DNA from: Mycolicibacterium sp. P9-22
GTDB lineage: Bacteria; Actinomycetota; Actinomycetes; Mycobacteriales; Mycobacteriaceae
Length of the DNA stretch: 64,000 nucleotides
Assembly (NCBI RefSeq): GCF_008329585.1
Contig: NZ_NPKP01000003.1
Location: 372,001-436,000, forward strand
Direction: 5' to 3'
A model generated the notes under the pieces. That model had not been told where the DNA came from and did no database searches. It was given only the letters and a program-made list of their open reading frames with translations. Below, one piece after another: positions 26,798-36,590 of this stretch. Made by a program: the position numbers and the translations under genes. Numbering within the stretch: the stretch's first letter is position 1; every line of letters starts with the position of its first letter.

Positions 26798-28068
26798 GGG
26801 GCCGGTTGCGGGGTGCGCTGGCCACCGTGCTGGTCGCCATCCTGGCGGTCGCGGTGTCGGTGGTGGGGACCACGTGGTGGGACCGCGTCAACGCCGACAC
26901 CTTCATCGCGTACTTCGCCAACGCCAACGGTCTGTACACCGGCGACGAGGTGCGCATCCTGGGCGTCGCGGTGGGCACCGTCGACAAGATCGAACCGCAA
27001 CCGGACAGCATCAAGGTCACCTTCTCGGTCGACGCGCAGTACCCGGTGCCCGCCGACGCGCGCGCTGCGGTGCTGTCACCCTCGCTGGTCAGCGCCCGCG
27101 CCATTCAGCTGGTGCCCGCCTACGACGGTGGACCGAAACTCGCTGCCGGCGGGACCATCCCGCTGGAGCGCACCGCGGTGCCGGTGGAATGGGACGACTT
27201 CCGGACCCAGCTGCAGAAGCTCACCGAGTCGCTGCAGCCGACCACACCGGGCGGGCCCAACGCGGTCGGTGAGTTCATCAACAGCGCCGCGGACAACCTG
27301 CGCGGCCAGGGCGACACCGCCCGCGACACCGTCGTCAAGCTGTCCCAGGCGATGTCGGTGCTCGGTGATCACAGCACCGACATCTTCAGCACCATCCGCA
27401 ACCTGCAACTGCTGGTGTCCGCGCTCACCTCCAGCAGCGACCTGCTGGCCGCGTTCAACCGCAACATGGCCGACGTGACCACCGTGCTGTCCAACACGCC
27501 GAACGAGATCGCCGATGCCACAGCGGGTCTCGATGGTGCGGTCACCGACCTGCGTGTTTTCATCGCGGAGAACCGGGAAGCGCTGGGCACCACCTTCGAC
27601 CGGTTCGACTCGATCACCACCGCGCTGAACGACCGCCGCGGGGATGTCAAACAGATCCTGCACATCGCGCCGTCGGTGTTCCAGAACTTCCTCAACATCT
27701 ATCAGCCGGCGCAGGCCGCGGTCACCGGCATCATGGCGCTGGGAAACTTCGCCAACACCGTCGAATTCATCTGCGGCGCCGTGCAGGCCGCGTCGAAGCT
27801 GAACTACGAACAGTCCGCCAAGCTGTGCGTGCAGTACCTGGCGCCCATCGTCAAGAACCGCCAGTACAACTTCCTGCCGATCGGCGGCAACCCGTTCGTG
27901 GGGGCCACCGCACGGCCCAACGAGATCACCTACAGCGAGGACCACCTGCGTCCCGGCGCGGTACCGCCGATCGATCCGGTCGAGTTCCTGGCCGCCGAAG
28001 GACCCGCGGTGCCCACCGATCCGGCCACCGGGCTACCCGGACTCATGGTGGCGGGCGGCACCCCGTGA
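26794..28068 (+). CDS. mceD: Mce family protein MceD
   Basis: 424 residues, GTG start overlapping the mceC stop (GTGA). N-terminal membrane helix (about 6-28), Mce domain (about 34-110: GLYTGDEVRILGVAVGTVDKI), helical region to about 330, and a polar tail. It matches the MceD position and length. Confidence 0.92.
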   Translation: MRGRLRGALATVLVAILAVAVSVVGTTWWDRVNADTFIAYFANANGLYTGDEVRILGVAVGTVDKIEPQPDSIKVTFSVDAQYPVPADARAAVLSPSLVSARAIQLVPAYDGGPKLAAGGTIPLERTAVPVEWDDFRTQLQKLTESLQPTTPGGPNAVGEFINSAADNLRGQGDTARDTVVKLSQAMSVLGDHSTDIFSTIRNLQLLVSALTSSSDLLAAFNRNMADVTTVLSNTPNEIADATAGLDGAVTDLRVFIAENREALGTTFDRFDSITTALNDRRGDVKQILHIAPSVFQNFLNIYQPAQAAVTGIMALGNFANTVEFICGAVQAASKLNYEQSAKLCVQYLAPIVKNRQYNFLPIGGNPFVGATARPNEITYSEDHLRPGAVPPIDPVEFLAAEGPAVPTDPATGLPGLMVAGGTP

Positions 28069-29180
28069 CGCGCCGGCTCCCGCTGATCCTGCTGGCCGTG
28101 GTGCTGGTCGCGGGATGCCAATGGCGGGGCCTGAATTCGCTGAGCCTGCCCGGCACCGCGGGCAGCGAGGACGGCTCTTACACCATTCAGGCGCAACTGC
28201 CCGATGTCGTCGTCATCCAGCAGAACACCCGGGTGCGGGTCGCCGACGTCAACGTCGGCAATGTCACCAAGATCCAGGTGCAGGACTGGCATGCCCTGGT
28301 CACCATGCGCATCGACGGTGACGTGCAACTGCCCGCCAACGCCACCGCCAAGGTCGGCCAGACCAGCCTGCTGGGCTCCATGCACATCGAACTCGCCCCG
28401 CCCGCCGACGAGCCGGCGCGGGGCCGGCTCACCGACGGTTCGGTGATCCCGCTGGCATCGGCGGCGACGTACCCCACCACCGAGCAGACCCTGGCCTCGG
28501 TGTCGGTGCTGCTCAACGGCGGCGGCCTGGCGCAGCTTCAGGAGATCAACCAGACCTTCGCCAAGGCACTGGCCGGCCGCGAAGACGATATGCGCAGCCT
28601 GCTCACCCAGCTCGACACCTTCATCGGGTCGCTGAACGCGCAGACCGATGACATCATCACCGCCACCGAACATCTCAACGAGCTGGCCGGACAGGTCGCG
28701 GCGCGGGACGCGACGGTGGACCGGGCGCTGACGACCATCCCGCAGGCGCTGCGCGTGCTGGCCGATTCCCGCACCACACTGACCGATGCCATCGACGCCC
28801 TCGGGCAGTTCAGCGCCATCGCCAACTCCACGGTCCAGCAGACCCGCGAATCGCTGGTGAACAACCTGCGCAATATCGCGCCGGTGTTCCGGGAACTGGC
28901 CGATGCCGGGCCGGCCCTGACCCGTGGACTGGACTTCCTGTCCACCTACCCGTGGGTGAAGAGCACCGTCCCCAACTGGTTCCGCGGTGACTTCGCCAAT
29001 ATCAGCCTGGTCATCGACCTGACGCTGAGCCGGCTGGACAGCAGCATCTTCACCGGCACCCGCTGGGAAGGTGACCTCACCGAACTCGAGATGCAATGGG
29101 GCCGCACCATCGGCCAGATGCCCAGCCCGTACACCGGCGGCAACCCACTGGTGGCGCCCTACCACTGGGGGTCCTACTGA
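28065..29180 (+). CDS. mceE: Mce family lipoprotein MceE (LprN-like)
   Basis: 371 residues from GTG overlapping the mceD stop. A lipoprotein signal peptide is clear: basic TRR, hydrophobic LPLILLAVVL, lipobox VAGC with cysteine 18. The Mce domain follows (about 40-115: NTRVRVADVNVGNVTKI) and then a helical region. MceE is the only lipid-anchored subunit of the complex. Confidence 0.93.
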   Translation: MTRRLPLILLAVVLVAGCQWRGLNSLSLPGTAGSEDGSYTIQAQLPDVVVIQQNTRVRVADVNVGNVTKIQVQDWHALVTMRIDGDVQLPANATAKVGQTSLLGSMHIELAPPADEPARGRLTDGSVIPLASAATYPTTEQTLASVSVLLNGGGLAQLQEINQTFAKALAGREDDMRSLLTQLDTFIGSLNAQTDDIITATEHLNELAGQVAARDATVDRALTTIPQALRVLADSRTTLTDAIDALGQFSAIANSTVQQTRESLVNNLRNIAPVFRELADAGPALTRGLDFLSTYPWVKSTVPNWFRGDFANISLVIDLTLSRLDSSIFTGTRWEGDLTELEMQWGRTIGQMPSPYTGGNPLVAPYHWGSY

Positions 29181-29181
29181 C

Positions 29182-30696
29182 ATGCTGCGTCTGCATCGCA
29201 CGGTATGGATCCAGCTGGCGATCCTGGCCTCCGTCACGCTGATCGCCTGCGGGGTGATGGCCTTCGGATTCGTCAAGGTACCCGCCCTGCTCGGGGTCGG
29301 CCGCTATCACGTCACCCTGGAACTGCCCAGCTCCGGCGGTCTGTACGCCACCTCGGTGGTGACCTACCGCGGTGACGAGATCGGCCGGGTCGCCTCGGTG
29401 GACGTCACCGCCACCGGGGTGCGGGCGGTACTCAAGCTCGAATCCGACACCAAGGTACCCGCGGATGTCTCCGCGGCGGTGCACAGCCGGTCGGCGATCG
29501 GCGAACAGTTCGTCGAACTGACCCCCGGCGCCGGGACGTCGGCGACACTGGCCGACGGCGATGTCATCCCGGCCGGCCGGGTGTCCCTGCCGGTCGACAT
29601 CGCCGGCCTGATCGACGCGACGAACACTGCGCTACAAGCCATTCCGCAGGACAACCTGCGCACCCTGATCGGCGAGGCCGACGTGGCGGTCGGCGGACTG
29701 GGCCGGGAACTGGCGCGGATCGTGGACGGTTCCACAGCTCTGGCGACCGAAGCGGGCGGATCGAGAGACCAGCTGACCCGACTCATCGACGAGTCACCAC
29801 CGGTGCTGAATTCGCAGGCGCAGACCGCCGATTCGATCGCCACGTGGGCCTCGCGGATGGCGTCGATCACCGGGCAGTTCGAAGCGCAGAACGCCGCCTT
29901 CGGTGATCTGCTGAACCAGGGTGGCCCCGCCCTGGAGGAGGGCCGCGCGCTGTTCGACCGCTTCGCCCCGGCGTTGCCGACGCTGCTGGCCAACATGGTG
30001 AGCCTCGGCGATATCGCGGTGACCTACCGCGCCGATCTGGAGCAGCTGCTGGTGCTGGTGCCGCAGGGCACCTCGGTGATGTCGGCGATCACCTTGGCCA
30101 ACTCCAACACCCGGCAGGCCTACCGCGGTATCTATCTGGACTTCAACCTGAACCTGAACTGGCCGCCGCCGTGCAACACCGGCTTCCTGCCGGCCCGCCA
30201 GCAGCGGGTGCCCTCCGACGTCGACGCCCCGGACCGCCCGTCGGGCGAACTGTACTGCCGGGTCCCGCAGGATTCCGACCTCAATGTCCGCGGGGTGCGC
30301 AACATCCCGTGCGAGACCAAGCCGTGGAAGCGCGCCCCGACGGTCGAGATGTGCGAAAGCGACGAGGAGTACGTGCCCCTCAATGACGGCTTCAACTGGA
30401 AGGGGGACCCGAACGCGACGCTCAGCGGGCAGGAGATCCCGCAGTACCCGCCCGGAAGTTCCGCGCCGGGGGAGCCACCGCCGCCGGTTGACGGGCTGGC
30501 GCCGAATGCCGCCGAGCTGACCGGCTTTCCGCCGCCGGCACACCCCGCCTCGGTGGCCCCGCAGAATGTGGCGGTGGCCGTGTACGACCCGGCCACCGGG
30601 GATTACATCGGACCGGACGGCCGCCGCTACACCCAGGGTGACCTGGCCCAGGCCGGCGACCGGACCTGGCAGTCGCTGCTGGTGCCACCCGGTTAG
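29182..30696 (+). CDS. mceF: Mce family protein MceF
   Basis: 504 residues, the longest of the set. Membrane helix about 8-32, Mce domain about 38-115 (SVVTYRGDEIGRVASVDV), helical CUP1 region to about 320, then a cysteine-containing segment (GELYCRVP, NIPCETKPW, VEMCESDEE) and a proline-rich tail. Last gene of the operon; its final 4 bp overlap the end of zwf on the other strand. No mam (mce-associated) genes follow. Confidence 0.92.
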   Translation: MLRLHRTVWIQLAILASVTLIACGVMAFGFVKVPALLGVGRYHVTLELPSSGGLYATSVVTYRGDEIGRVASVDVTATGVRAVLKLESDTKVPADVSAAVHSRSAIGEQFVELTPGAGTSATLADGDVIPAGRVSLPVDIAGLIDATNTALQAIPQDNLRTLIGEADVAVGGLGRELARIVDGSTALATEAGGSRDQLTRLIDESPPVLNSQAQTADSIATWASRMASITGQFEAQNAAFGDLLNQGGPALEEGRALFDRFAPALPTLLANMVSLGDIAVTYRADLEQLLVLVPQGTSVMSAITLANSNTRQAYRGIYLDFNLNLNWPPPCNTGFLPARQQRVPSDVDAPDRPSGELYCRVPQDSDLNVRGVRNIPCETKPWKRAPTVEMCESDEEYVPLNDGFNWKGDPNATLSGQEIPQYPPGSSAPGEPPPPVDGLAPNAAELTGFPPPAHPASVAPQNVAVAVYDPATGDYIGPDGRRYTQGDLAQAGDRTWQSLLVPPG

Positions 30697-32192
30697 GTCT
30701 TCTTCTCCCGCCAGGCCCGCTCGAACGGAAGCCGCCACGCGTTGGGGGCGATCAGCTGATGGATGGCGTTCGGACCCCAGGTGCCGGGCTGGTACAGCTT
30801 GGCCGGCGGCGGATCCTCGAGTAGATGAGCCGAACGCTCCCACAGGGATTCGATGCCCTCGGCGGTGGTGAACAGCGTGTGGTCCCCGCGCATCGCGTCC
30901 AGGATGAGCCGCTCGTAGGCCTCCAGCACGTCGCCGTTGCTCGGGATCTCTGTGGTGGAGAACTGCATCGACATCTTGTCCAGCTTCATGCCGGGCCCGG
31001 GCCGCTTCCCGTAGAACGACAGGGACACCTTCGAGTTGTCCGCCAGATCGAAGGTCAGGTGGTCGGGGCCCTGGGAGCCGACGCCGGACCCGGCCGGGAA
31101 CATGGTGCGCGGGGCCTCCTTGAAGGCGATGGAGATGATGCGCATCCCCTCGGCCATCTTCTTGCCGGTCCGCAGGTAGATCGGCACCCCGGCCCAGCGC
31201 CAGTTGTCGATGCCGACCTTGAGCGCGATGAACGTCTCGGTATCGGAATCCCGTGCCACCCCGTTGAGTTCACGATATCCGGCGAACTGACCGCGCACCA
31301 CGTCGGCGCTTTGGATCGGCAGCATGGAGCGGAACACCTTGTTCTTCTCCTCGCTGATCGCGCGCGGTTCCAGCGCGGTCGGCGGTTCCATCACCACGAA
31401 CGCCATCACCTGGAACAGGTGGGTGACGACCATGTCCTTGTACGCGCCGGTGCTCTCGTAGAAGTTGGCGCGCTCGTCCAGGCCCAGCATCTCCGGGATG
31501 TCGATCTGGATGTGGTCGATGAAGTTGCGATTCCAGATCGGCTCGAACAGACCGTTGGCGAACCGGAACGCCAGAATGTTCTGCGCGGCCTCCTTGCCCA
31601 GGAAGTGATCGATCCGGAACACCTGACGCTCCTTGAACGTCTCATGCACGAAGTCGTTCAGGGCGACCGCGCTGGCCAGGTCGGTGCCGAACGGTTTCTC
31701 CATCACCACCCGCGAGCGCTCCACCAGATTGGCCTCACGCAGCATGGTGATGACCGCGCGAGCGGCCTTGGGTGGGACCGAAAGATAATGCAGCCGTTGA
31801 GCATTCCCGCCGAGCCGGGCTTCGGCCGCGGCGACCGCGTCGGCCAGCGCCTGCGGGCCGGCGCCCTGCGGGACGTAACTGAGCATCTTGGAGACATCGG
31901 CCCACTGCTCGTCGGTCAGCTTGTGCGTCCCGAACCTCTCGATGGCGTCCTTGGCCAGCGCGCGGAACTCGTCGTCGGTCAGATCCTCCAGCGAGGTCCC
32001 GACCACCTGAATGTGCGGCGCCAGCTCCGACTGGTCCAGATAGGCCATCCCGGGCAGCAGTTTGCGCTTGGCGAGATCGCCCGTCGCGCCGAATAGCACG
32101 ATGACATGCGGTTCGAGCGGGTCGGTGTCGCGGCGGTGTGGGCGGGCGCCCGGTGCGGGGTACGCGATGGTCTGCGGGTTCTCGGCGGCCAT
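30693..32192 (-). CDS. zwf: Glucose-6-phosphate 1-dehydrogenase
   Basis: 499 residues, full length. It oxidises glucose-6-phosphate to the lactone with NADP+ (or F420-independent NAD+), first step of the oxidative pentose pathway. Motifs: nucleotide site GATGDLAKR at 35-43, EKPFG at 165-169, active-site RIDHFLGKE at 193-201. It stands alone; usual partners opcA and devB are not adjacent. It converges on mceF with a 4-bp overlap and is divergent from the SRPBCC gene. Confidence 0.96.
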   Translation of the reverse strand: MAAENPQTIAYPAPGARPHRRDTDPLEPHVIVLFGATGDLAKRKLLPGMAYLDQSELAPHIQVVGTSLEDLTDDEFRALAKDAIERFGTHKLTDEQWADVSKMLSYVPQGAGPQALADAVAAAEARLGGNAQRLHYLSVPPKAARAVITMLREANLVERSRVVMEKPFGTDLASAVALNDFVHETFKERQVFRIDHFLGKEAAQNILAFRFANGLFEPIWNRNFIDHIQIDIPEMLGLDERANFYESTGAYKDMVVTHLFQVMAFVVMEPPTALEPRAISEEKNKVFRSMLPIQSADVVRGQFAGYRELNGVARDSDTETFIALKVGIDNWRWAGVPIYLRTGKKMAEGMRIISIAFKEAPRTMFPAGSGVGSQGPDHLTFDLADNSKVSLSFYGKRPGPGMKLDKMSMQFSTTEIPSNGDVLEAYERLILDAMRGDHTLFTTAEGIESLWERSAHLLEDPPPAKLYQPGTWGPNAIHQLIAPNAWRLPFERAWREKKT

Positions 32193-32248
32193 GGCGGCGA
32201 TGTTGCCATCCGTACGTTAACGGTGCGCGACATCGCTACTGTCAGGCC

Positions 32249-32689
32249 ATGGCAACCAGCGTTTCCCGTGAAGTGGTCATCGAAGCGTCCCCGGCAGAGA
32301 TCCTCGCCGTCGTCGCCGACGTCGAATCGACCCCGACCTGGTCACCCCAGTATCAGAAGGCCGAAGTGGTGGACCGCGATGCCGAGGGCCGTCCGCACCG
32401 CGTCATCCAGACCATCAAAACGGTCGGCATCAGCGATCAGCTGACCATCGACTACACCTGGGAAGAGCACAAGGTCAGCTGGGTGTTGGTGAAGGCCAGC
32501 CAGCTGAAGTCGCAGGAATGCAGCTACACGCTGACTCCCGAGGGCGACAAGACGAAGGTCCGCTTCGACATGACCATCGACCTGGCGATCCCGCTGCCCG
32601 GGTTCATCCTCAAGCAGGTCATGAAGGGGGCCATCGATGTCGCGACCAACGGCCTGCGTAAACAGGTGTTGAAGGTCAAGAAAGAATGA
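32249..32689 (+). CDS. SRPBCC-family lipid/ligand-binding protein
   Basis: 146 residues with the START/Coq10-like helix-grip fold: EVVIEASPAEILAVVADVESTPTWSPQYQKAEVVDRD, a run of strands, and a long C-terminal helix (FILKQVMKGAIDVATNGLRKQ). It binds a hydrophobic ligand; no catalytic residue is evident. ATG is 6 nt after TACTGT (32237-32242), so probably leaderless. A paralogue follows at 32801; tandem SRPBCC genes of this kind are also known near dapC in M. tuberculosis. Confidence 0.85.
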   Translation: MATSVSREVVIEASPAEILAVVADVESTPTWSPQYQKAEVVDRDAEGRPHRVIQTIKTVGISDQLTIDYTWEEHKVSWVLVKASQLKSQECSYTLTPEGDKTKVRFDMTIDLAIPLPGFILKQVMKGAIDVATNGLRKQVLKVKKE

Positions 32690-32765
32690 CTTCGCCCGGC
32701 CCGCGGTGGGCAGGATTTGCTGCCGGCATCGGCGTAAATTAATAACTCCCAGTTAGTTGAAATCC

Positions 32766-32794
32766 TTGCAGGATTTTAAGAACAGTCTTATATT
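32766..32794 (+). promoter_or_regulatory. Promoter of the second SRPBCC gene (leaderless)
   Basis: TTGCAG (32766-32771), 17 nt, TATATT (32789-32794), then 6 nt to the ATG at 32801. The paralogous gene upstream is therefore not required for its expression. Confidence 0.65.
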
Positions 32795-32800
32795 TGCCTG

Positions 32801-33238
32801 ATGGCTGTTCGAGCGTCGAGAGAAATCCTCTTCGACGCCTCGCCGGAGGCGATCCTTGATGCGCTCGCCGACATCGACGAGGTGCCGACCTGGTCCACCC
32901 TGCACCGTTCCGCCGAGGTGGTGGACCGTCATCCCGACGGTAGGCCCTACCACGTCAGGGCGACGGTGAAGATCATGGGCATCACCGACAGGGAGATGCT
33001 GGAGTACCACTGGGGCGATGACTGGATGGTCTGGGACGCCCAGGACACCTTCCAGCAGCGCGGCCAGCACGGCGAGTACAAGCTGGTCCGTGAGGGTGAC
33101 CGCACCCGCGTCCGGTTCGACCTCATCATCGATCTGGCCGCGCCGATCCCGGAGTTCCTGCTGCGCCGGGCCAAGAGGATGGTGCTCGAGGCGGCCGTGG
33201 ACCGGCTGCGCACGCGGGTCACCCGCTTTTACGGCTAG
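32801..33238 (+). CDS. SRPBCC-family protein, paralogue of the upstream gene
   Basis: 145 residues of the same fold: EILFDASPEAILDALADIDEVPTWSTLHRSAEVVDRHPDGRP and a final helix FLLRRAKRMVLEAAVDRLR. About a third to a half of the positions look shared with the preceding protein, so the pair arose by tandem duplication. It has its own near-consensus promoter and a leaderless start. Ligand unknown. Confidence 0.85.
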   Translation: MAVRASREILFDASPEAILDALADIDEVPTWSTLHRSAEVVDRHPDGRPYHVRATVKIMGITDREMLEYHWGDDWMVWDAQDTFQQRGQHGEYKLVREGDRTRVRFDLIIDLAAPIPEFLLRRAKRMVLEAAVDRLRTRVTRFYG

Positions 33239-33295
33239 CGGGAATCAGTGTGAGCAAAACGGAATGTTCGGCGTCGCCGGGTCGCTGACCCCTAC

Positions 33296-34210
33296 ATGCC
33301 CACTGGAATAGTCCTCGTTCCCAACCGAGCTGCCGCCAACCACGTCGACGACGCGATAACGCAGGCGCGCCGGGCCTATGACGTCGGCGTCCGGCAGATC
33401 TGGCTCGCACAGCAATTCGACCATGACGCGATCGGCCTGGCGGGGCTGATCGGCGCCGCGGTGCCCGGCCTCGGCGTCGGCACCTCTGTCGTCCCGCTGA
33501 ACCCGCGCCACCCGCTCGTCGTCGCCTCCCAGGCGCAGACCGCGCAGGCCGCTTCGCACGGGAACTTCAGCCTCGGTATCGGTCTCGGGTCGCACAAACC
33601 CGAGGAGGATGCGTTCGGCACCGCGTGGCCCAACCAGGTCGGCCGGCTGCGTGAGCACCTACAGGTACTGCGGTCGATCTTCGATGACGGCACCGTCGCC
33701 TTCCACGGTGACGAGTTCACCGCCAACCCGGCGTGGCCGGTGTCGGTGGCGGGTGGGACTCCGATCCCGGTCTACGTTGCGGCGATGGGCCCCAAGGCGT
33801 TGCGGGTCACCGGGGAACTCGCCGACGGCACGCTGCCCTACCTTGCCGGGCCGCGCACCGTGGAGCAGTTCATCATCCCGACCATCACCAAGGCGGCGGC
33901 CGACGCCGGACGGCCGGAACCCAAGACCATCGCGATGGTCCCGGTGCTGGTCACCGACGACGCCGAGGCCGGCCGCGCGCTGGCCGCCGAGACACTGGCC
34001 TTCTACGCGACGATCCCGTCGTATCAGAAGGTGATCGAACGGGAAGGCCTCGATTCGATCGTCGACCTGGCCGCCGTCGGTGACGCCGACACCGTGCGCA
34101 GGCAACTGCGCCGCTATCTCGACGCGGGTGCGACGGAGGTCGCTCTGAGCCCGCTGGACCACTCGCTGCCCGCGCTGGCGCCGTTGTGGGAGGTCACGGC
34201 GTCGCTGTGA
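33296..34210 (+). CDS. LLM-class (F420-dependent type) oxidoreductase
   Basis: 304 residues with the luciferase-like monooxygenase TIM barrel: VRQIWLAQQFDHDAIGLAGLIGAAVPGLGVGTSVVPLNPRHP, a GIGLGSH near residue 94 and PVYVAAMGPKALRVTGELADG near 160-180, all typical of mycobacterial F420-using members. It probably uses F420 rather than FMN, but this is family inference. The substrate is unknown. It follows the SRPBCC pair on the same strand with a 57-nt gap. Confidence 0.85.
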   Translation: MPTGIVLVPNRAAANHVDDAITQARRAYDVGVRQIWLAQQFDHDAIGLAGLIGAAVPGLGVGTSVVPLNPRHPLVVASQAQTAQAASHGNFSLGIGLGSHKPEEDAFGTAWPNQVGRLREHLQVLRSIFDDGTVAFHGDEFTANPAWPVSVAGGTPIPVYVAAMGPKALRVTGELADGTLPYLAGPRTVEQFIIPTITKAAADAGRPEPKTIAMVPVLVTDDAEAGRALAAETLAFYATIPSYQKVIEREGLDSIVDLAAVGDADTVRRQLRRYLDAGATEVALSPLDHSLPALAPLWEVTASL

Positions 34211-34251
34211 GGTACTCACCGCGGCGAAACAGCGGCGCAACACGACCGGCC

Positions 34252-34257
34252 TAATCT
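34252..34257 (+). promoter_or_regulatory. -10 box of the GntR gene (leaderless)
   Basis: TAATCT lies 6 nt before the ATG at 34264 and no ribosome-binding sequence intervenes. The -35 is weak. Confidence 0.45.
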
Positions 34258-34263
34258 CGACCC

Positions 34264-34962
34264 ATGGGGGTCCGGCGCTCGGTACTGCTCGAATGCCTCA
34301 TCGCGGAACGGGCCGGCACCTCGCAAGACGGCGTGCTCGGCGAACTGCGGCGCGCCATCCTGGACGGCGGCGTCCCGCCGGGCACGCCGATCCCGCTCGC
34401 GGAGGTCGCCGACATCTTCGGCGTCAGCCAAATCCCCATCCGTGAGGCGCTCAAGACCCTCGTCGCAGAAGGATTGATATCGCACCGGCGCAACGGCGGC
34501 TACACCGTCGCACTGCTGACCGCGCAGGAACTACGCGAGATGTACATCGTGCGTGAGACATTGGAATCCGCATCCCTGACCGCCGCGGTGCACAACGCCA
34601 CCGACACCGATCGCGCCACCGCGGTGATTGCCAACCAGCGCCTCGAGCAGGCCATCCGGGACGGGGACGCGGCCGCATATCACCGCGGCAGCAGGCAGTT
34701 CCATGCCGCACTGACCGGTCCGTCGCGGATGCACCGGCTGCTGCACATGCTCGAGGCCGCCTGGAACGTCACCGAGCCGGTGCAGTCGATGGTGCATGTC
34801 AGCCCCGCGGACCGGGCCGTGCTGCACGCCGATCACCGGGCCATGCTGGAGGCGTTCCTGGCCGGCGACGTCGACGCGCTGCTCGCCGTCTCCGAACAAC
34901 ATGCCGCCCGGCTCAACGCCGTCATCGCCACCCTGCCGCGGAACACCGGACTGCTGGCCTGA
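34264..34962 (+). CDS. GntR-family regulator, FCD (FadR) subgroup
   Basis: 232 residues. Winged helix at about 18-85 (ELRRAILDGGVPPGTPIPLAEVADIFGVSQIPIREALKTLVAEGLISHRRNGGYTV), then an FCD all-helical ligand domain (about 95-220) with the metal-binding DHRAML histidine region near its end. It sits directly upstream of an NCS1 transporter and hydantoin/allantoin-type racemase, which it probably represses until a ureide or related acid is present. Likely leaderless. Confidence 0.88.
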   Translation: MGVRRSVLLECLIAERAGTSQDGVLGELRRAILDGGVPPGTPIPLAEVADIFGVSQIPIREALKTLVAEGLISHRRNGGYTVALLTAQELREMYIVRETLESASLTAAVHNATDTDRATAVIANQRLEQAIRDGDAAAYHRGSRQFHAALTGPSRMHRLLHMLEAAWNVTEPVQSMVHVSPADRAVLHADHRAMLEAFLAGDVDALLAVSEQHAARLNAVIATLPRNTGLLA

Positions 34963-34997
34963 GGCGAATATATTTCTGGCGCAACGGACCGATAAGT

Positions 34998-35012
34998 CCA
35001 CCGAAACGGTGG
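34998..35012. promoter_or_regulatory. Palindrome before the NCS1 transporter (candidate GntR operator)
   Basis: CCACCGAAACGGTGG: perfect 6-bp arms, AAA centre, 31 bp before the transporter ATG and 36 bp after the GntR stop. It may be the site of the upstream GntR regulator. Confidence 0.45.
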
Positions 35013-35042
35013 GGAAACAAACCGGTCCCATAGTCGGCAACC

Positions 35043-36590
35043 ATGACCGATACCGTTGTACCTCCGAACACCGCGCCCCCAGGAGCCGTTGTCGGTGCCG
35101 GTGACATCGTTGAAGCCGCCGGCCACCCGGTGGGCGGCGGTGTCATCAAACCCGGTTACGACCCCCGCCTGACCAACGAGGATCTCGCCCCGCTGGGCAA
35201 GCAGAGCTGGACGTCCTACAACATCTTCGCCTTCTGGATGTCCGATGTGCACAGCGTCGGCGGGTACGTCACCGCAGGCAGCCTGTTCGCGCTCGGGCTG
35301 GCCAGCTGGCAGGTGCTGATCGCGCTGCTGGTCGGCATCAGCATCGTGTACTTCTTCTGCAACCTGGTGGCCAAACCCAGCCAGGCCACCGGGGTGCCGT
35401 ACCCGGTCATCTGCCGCACCGTGTTCGGTGTGCTGGGCGCCAACATCCCGGCCATCATCCGCGGTCTGATCGCGGTGGCCTGGTACGGCATCCAGACCTT
35501 CCTGGCCTCGGCGGCACTGGATATCGTGCTCATCAAACTGTTCCCGAGCCTGGCCCCGTACGCGGTGGTCGCCGATTACGGATTCGCCGGACTGTCGCTG
35601 CTGGGCTGGTGCAGTTTCCTGCTGTTGTGGGTGCTGCAGGCCTGCGTCTTCTGGCGCGGTATGGAGTCGATCCGCAAGTTCATCGACTTCTGTGGGCCGG
35701 CCGTGTACGTCGTCATGTTCATGCTGTGCGGTTACCTGATCTACCAGGCCGGCTGGGACGCCATCGATCTGAACCTCGGCGGGGTCACCTACACCGGCTG
35801 GTCCTCGGTTCCGGTGATGCTGGGCGCCATCGCTCTGGTGGTCTCGTACTTCTCCGGCCCGATGCTCAACTTCGGGGACTTCTCCCGCTACGGCAAATCG
35901 TTCGAGGCCGTCAAGAAGGGCAACTTCCTCGGCCTGCCGGTCAACTTCCTGGTGTTCTCGGTGCTGGTGGTCGTCACCGCGTCGCTGACCCTGCCGGTGT
36001 TCGGTGAACTCATCACCGACCCGGTCGAGACGGTGGCCCGCATCGACAGCACCTTCGCGATCGTGCTGGGCGCGTTGACCTTCGCGATCGCCACCATCGG
36101 CATCAACATCGTCGCCAACTTCATCTCCCCGGCGTTCGACTTCTCCAACGTCAGCCCGCAGCGGATCAGCTGGCGGGCCGGCGGCATGATCGCCGCCGTC
36201 GGATCGGTGCTGATCACGCCGTGGAATCTGTACAACAACCCCGAGGTCATCCACTACACGCTGGAGACCCTGGGCGCCTTCATCGGCCCGCTGTTCGGGG
36301 TGCTGATCGCCGACTACTACCTGATCCGCAAGCAGAAGGTGGTGCTGGACGATCTGTTCACCATGGAGGAGTCCGGAAAGTACTGGTACACCAAGGGATA
36401 CAACAAGGTGGCGGTCATCGCCACCGTCGTCGGCGCGGTGCTGGCGATGATCCCGGTGCTGCTCGGCGGCTCGGTGACGGGCATGCACACCGCCGCCCAG
36501 TACAGCTGGTTCATCGGCTGCGGTGTCGGCTTCGCCATCTACTACCTGTGGGGTAAGCGCGACGCCCTGGTGGCAGAATCGGTGTCGTGA
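35043..36590 (+). CDS. NCS1-family nucleobase/allantoin transporter
   Basis: 515 residues with about twelve membrane helices and the NCS1 signature in the first helix region (SWTSYNIFAFWMSDVHSVGGYVTAGSLFALG). The family (Mhp1, PucI, cytosine permease) imports hydantoins, allantoin, uracil or purines with Na+ or H+. Coupling by GTGA to a hydantoin/allantoin-type racemase, and the allantoinase and allantoicase genes beyond it, favour allantoin or a hydantoin as substrate (inference). Confidence 0.9.
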   Translation: MTDTVVPPNTAPPGAVVGAGDIVEAAGHPVGGGVIKPGYDPRLTNEDLAPLGKQSWTSYNIFAFWMSDVHSVGGYVTAGSLFALGLASWQVLIALLVGISIVYFFCNLVAKPSQATGVPYPVICRTVFGVLGANIPAIIRGLIAVAWYGIQTFLASAALDIVLIKLFPSLAPYAVVADYGFAGLSLLGWCSFLLLWVLQACVFWRGMESIRKFIDFCGPAVYVVMFMLCGYLIYQAGWDAIDLNLGGVTYTGWSSVPVMLGAIALVVSYFSGPMLNFGDFSRYGKSFEAVKKGNFLGLPVNFLVFSVLVVVTASLTLPVFGELITDPVETVARIDSTFAIVLGALTFAIATIGINIVANFISPAFDFSNVSPQRISWRAGGMIAAVGSVLITPWNLYNNPEVIHYTLETLGAFIGPLFGVLIADYYLIRKQKVVLDDLFTMEESGKYWYTKGYNKVAVIATVVGAVLAMIPVLLGGSVTGMHTAAQYSWFIGCGVGFAIYYLWGKRDALVAESVS

